Of a stretch of 5,649 nt of DNA, positions 5,494 to 5,649 are shown one piece after another. The notes under the pieces were generated by a model. That model was not told the DNA's origin. It worked only from the letters and a program-made list of their open reading frames with translations, and did not search any database. Source of the DNA: Deltaproteobacteria bacterium (lineage in GTDB: Bacteria; Bdellovibrionota; O2-12-FULL-43-9; JACQJE01). The stretch lies in contig JACQJE010000095.1 of NCBI GenBank assembly GCA_016205125.1, positions 1 to 5,649 of the forward strand, read 5' to 3'. The position numbers were made by a program, and so were the translations under genes. Positions within the stretch are counted from its first letter, which is position 1, and each line of letters opens with the position of its first letter.

Positions 5494-5649
5494 GAAATGC
5501 CGATCTATTGCGGCCGGCTGCAAGATATTGCAGCTTCGTTCTCGGTCGAAAAGATGCCTCGACGTGCCAAGTGGCACGCCCTCGGCTTCTTTTCTTCCCT
5601 CGGCCTTGCTGTAATATCTTTCGCTCGGCCTCATGACGATCGGCATTTC
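5494..5649. repeat. 156-bp imperfect palindrome, possibly a second MITE-like element, cut by the window end
   Basis: The outer arms GAAATGCCGATC (5494-5505) and its exact reverse complement (5638-5649) are perfect over 12 bp. Inside, GGCCG 5512-5516 pairs with 5626-5630, AAGATATT 5522-5529 with 5613-5620, GAAAAGA 5548-5554 with 5588-5594, GCC 5556-5558 with 5584-5586, and the centre CGTGCCA 5563-5569 with 5572-5578. Almost all pairs share one axis near 5571, so this is one long imperfect hairpin, not unrelated repeats. The right arm ends at the last base, so the element may extend beyond the window and no target duplication can be tested. Open frames on both strands here reflect the symmetry. 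No gene is supported between 5480 and 5649. Confidence 0.7.

Noticed and set aside
5461..5646. A 61-residue minus-strand open frame, and a similar plus-strand one at 5451-5636, in the right flank
   Set aside because: Both lie almost wholly within the imperfect palindrome, whose symmetry opens frames on both strands. Neither resembles a known protein or has a clear ribosome binding site.
5506..5649. A promoter for the lipocalin-like gene inside the palindrome
   Set aside because: I found no pair of -35 and -10 boxes at acceptable spacing on the minus strand; TATTAC- or CATTTC-like hexamers lack a partner.

Overview
The window holds five complete genes, all on the minus strand, packed between two different palindromic repeat elements. 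In transcription order (right to left) they are: a cytoplasmic protein of about 349 residues that resembles the CrtC/tocopherol-cyclase lipocalin-like group (4430-5479); a small DCC-family (DUF393) thiol-disulfide protein (3995-4390); a secreted FN3-metallophosphoesterase (2281-3897); and the E1 alpha (1177-2271) and E1 beta (193-1176) subunits of a thiamine-diphosphate 2-oxoacid dehydrogenase, most likely pyruvate dehydrogenase. No RNA gene, CRISPR array or plus-strand gene is supported, and no stretch over 300 bases lacks a gene.

Right flank (about 5453-5649): a short GAGATCCTTC-type repeat runs into an imperfect 156-bp palindrome that reaches the window edge. The first gene starts inside this repeat material, so its native N-terminus is uncertain. 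Middle: the small DCC gene is followed by a well-formed sigma70-type promoter (TTGACC, 17 bp, TATTAT), then by a strong Shine-Dalgarno sequence and a GTG start that is better than the longer ATG reading. This suggests a transcription unit of metallophosphoesterase, E1 alpha and E1 beta. The genes are separated by 9 and 0 nt, and each ribosome binding site lies in or against the previous stop codon. Left flank (20-178): a MITE-like element begins about 14 nt after the E1 beta stop. It has perfect 15-bp terminal inverted repeats and flanking 8-bp direct repeats that differ at one base. Its interior folds into a nearly fully paired four-way junction and carries a G-quadruplex motif.

The organism is a bacterium with strong Shine-Dalgarno signals and mid GC content. 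A secreted PAP-like phosphoesterase and C-rich/G-rich intergenic hairpin repeats fit a Gram-negative environmental lineage (deltaproteobacterial or Nitrospirota-like by general impression), but nothing in the window fixes the phylum. E1 alpha and E1 beta would form an alpha2beta2 heterotetramer that decarboxylates a 2-oxoacid and passes the acyl group to an E2 not encoded here. The metallophosphoesterase has no obvious biochemical link to it beyond sharing the transcript. The most interesting non-genic signals are the two bracketing palindromic elements.
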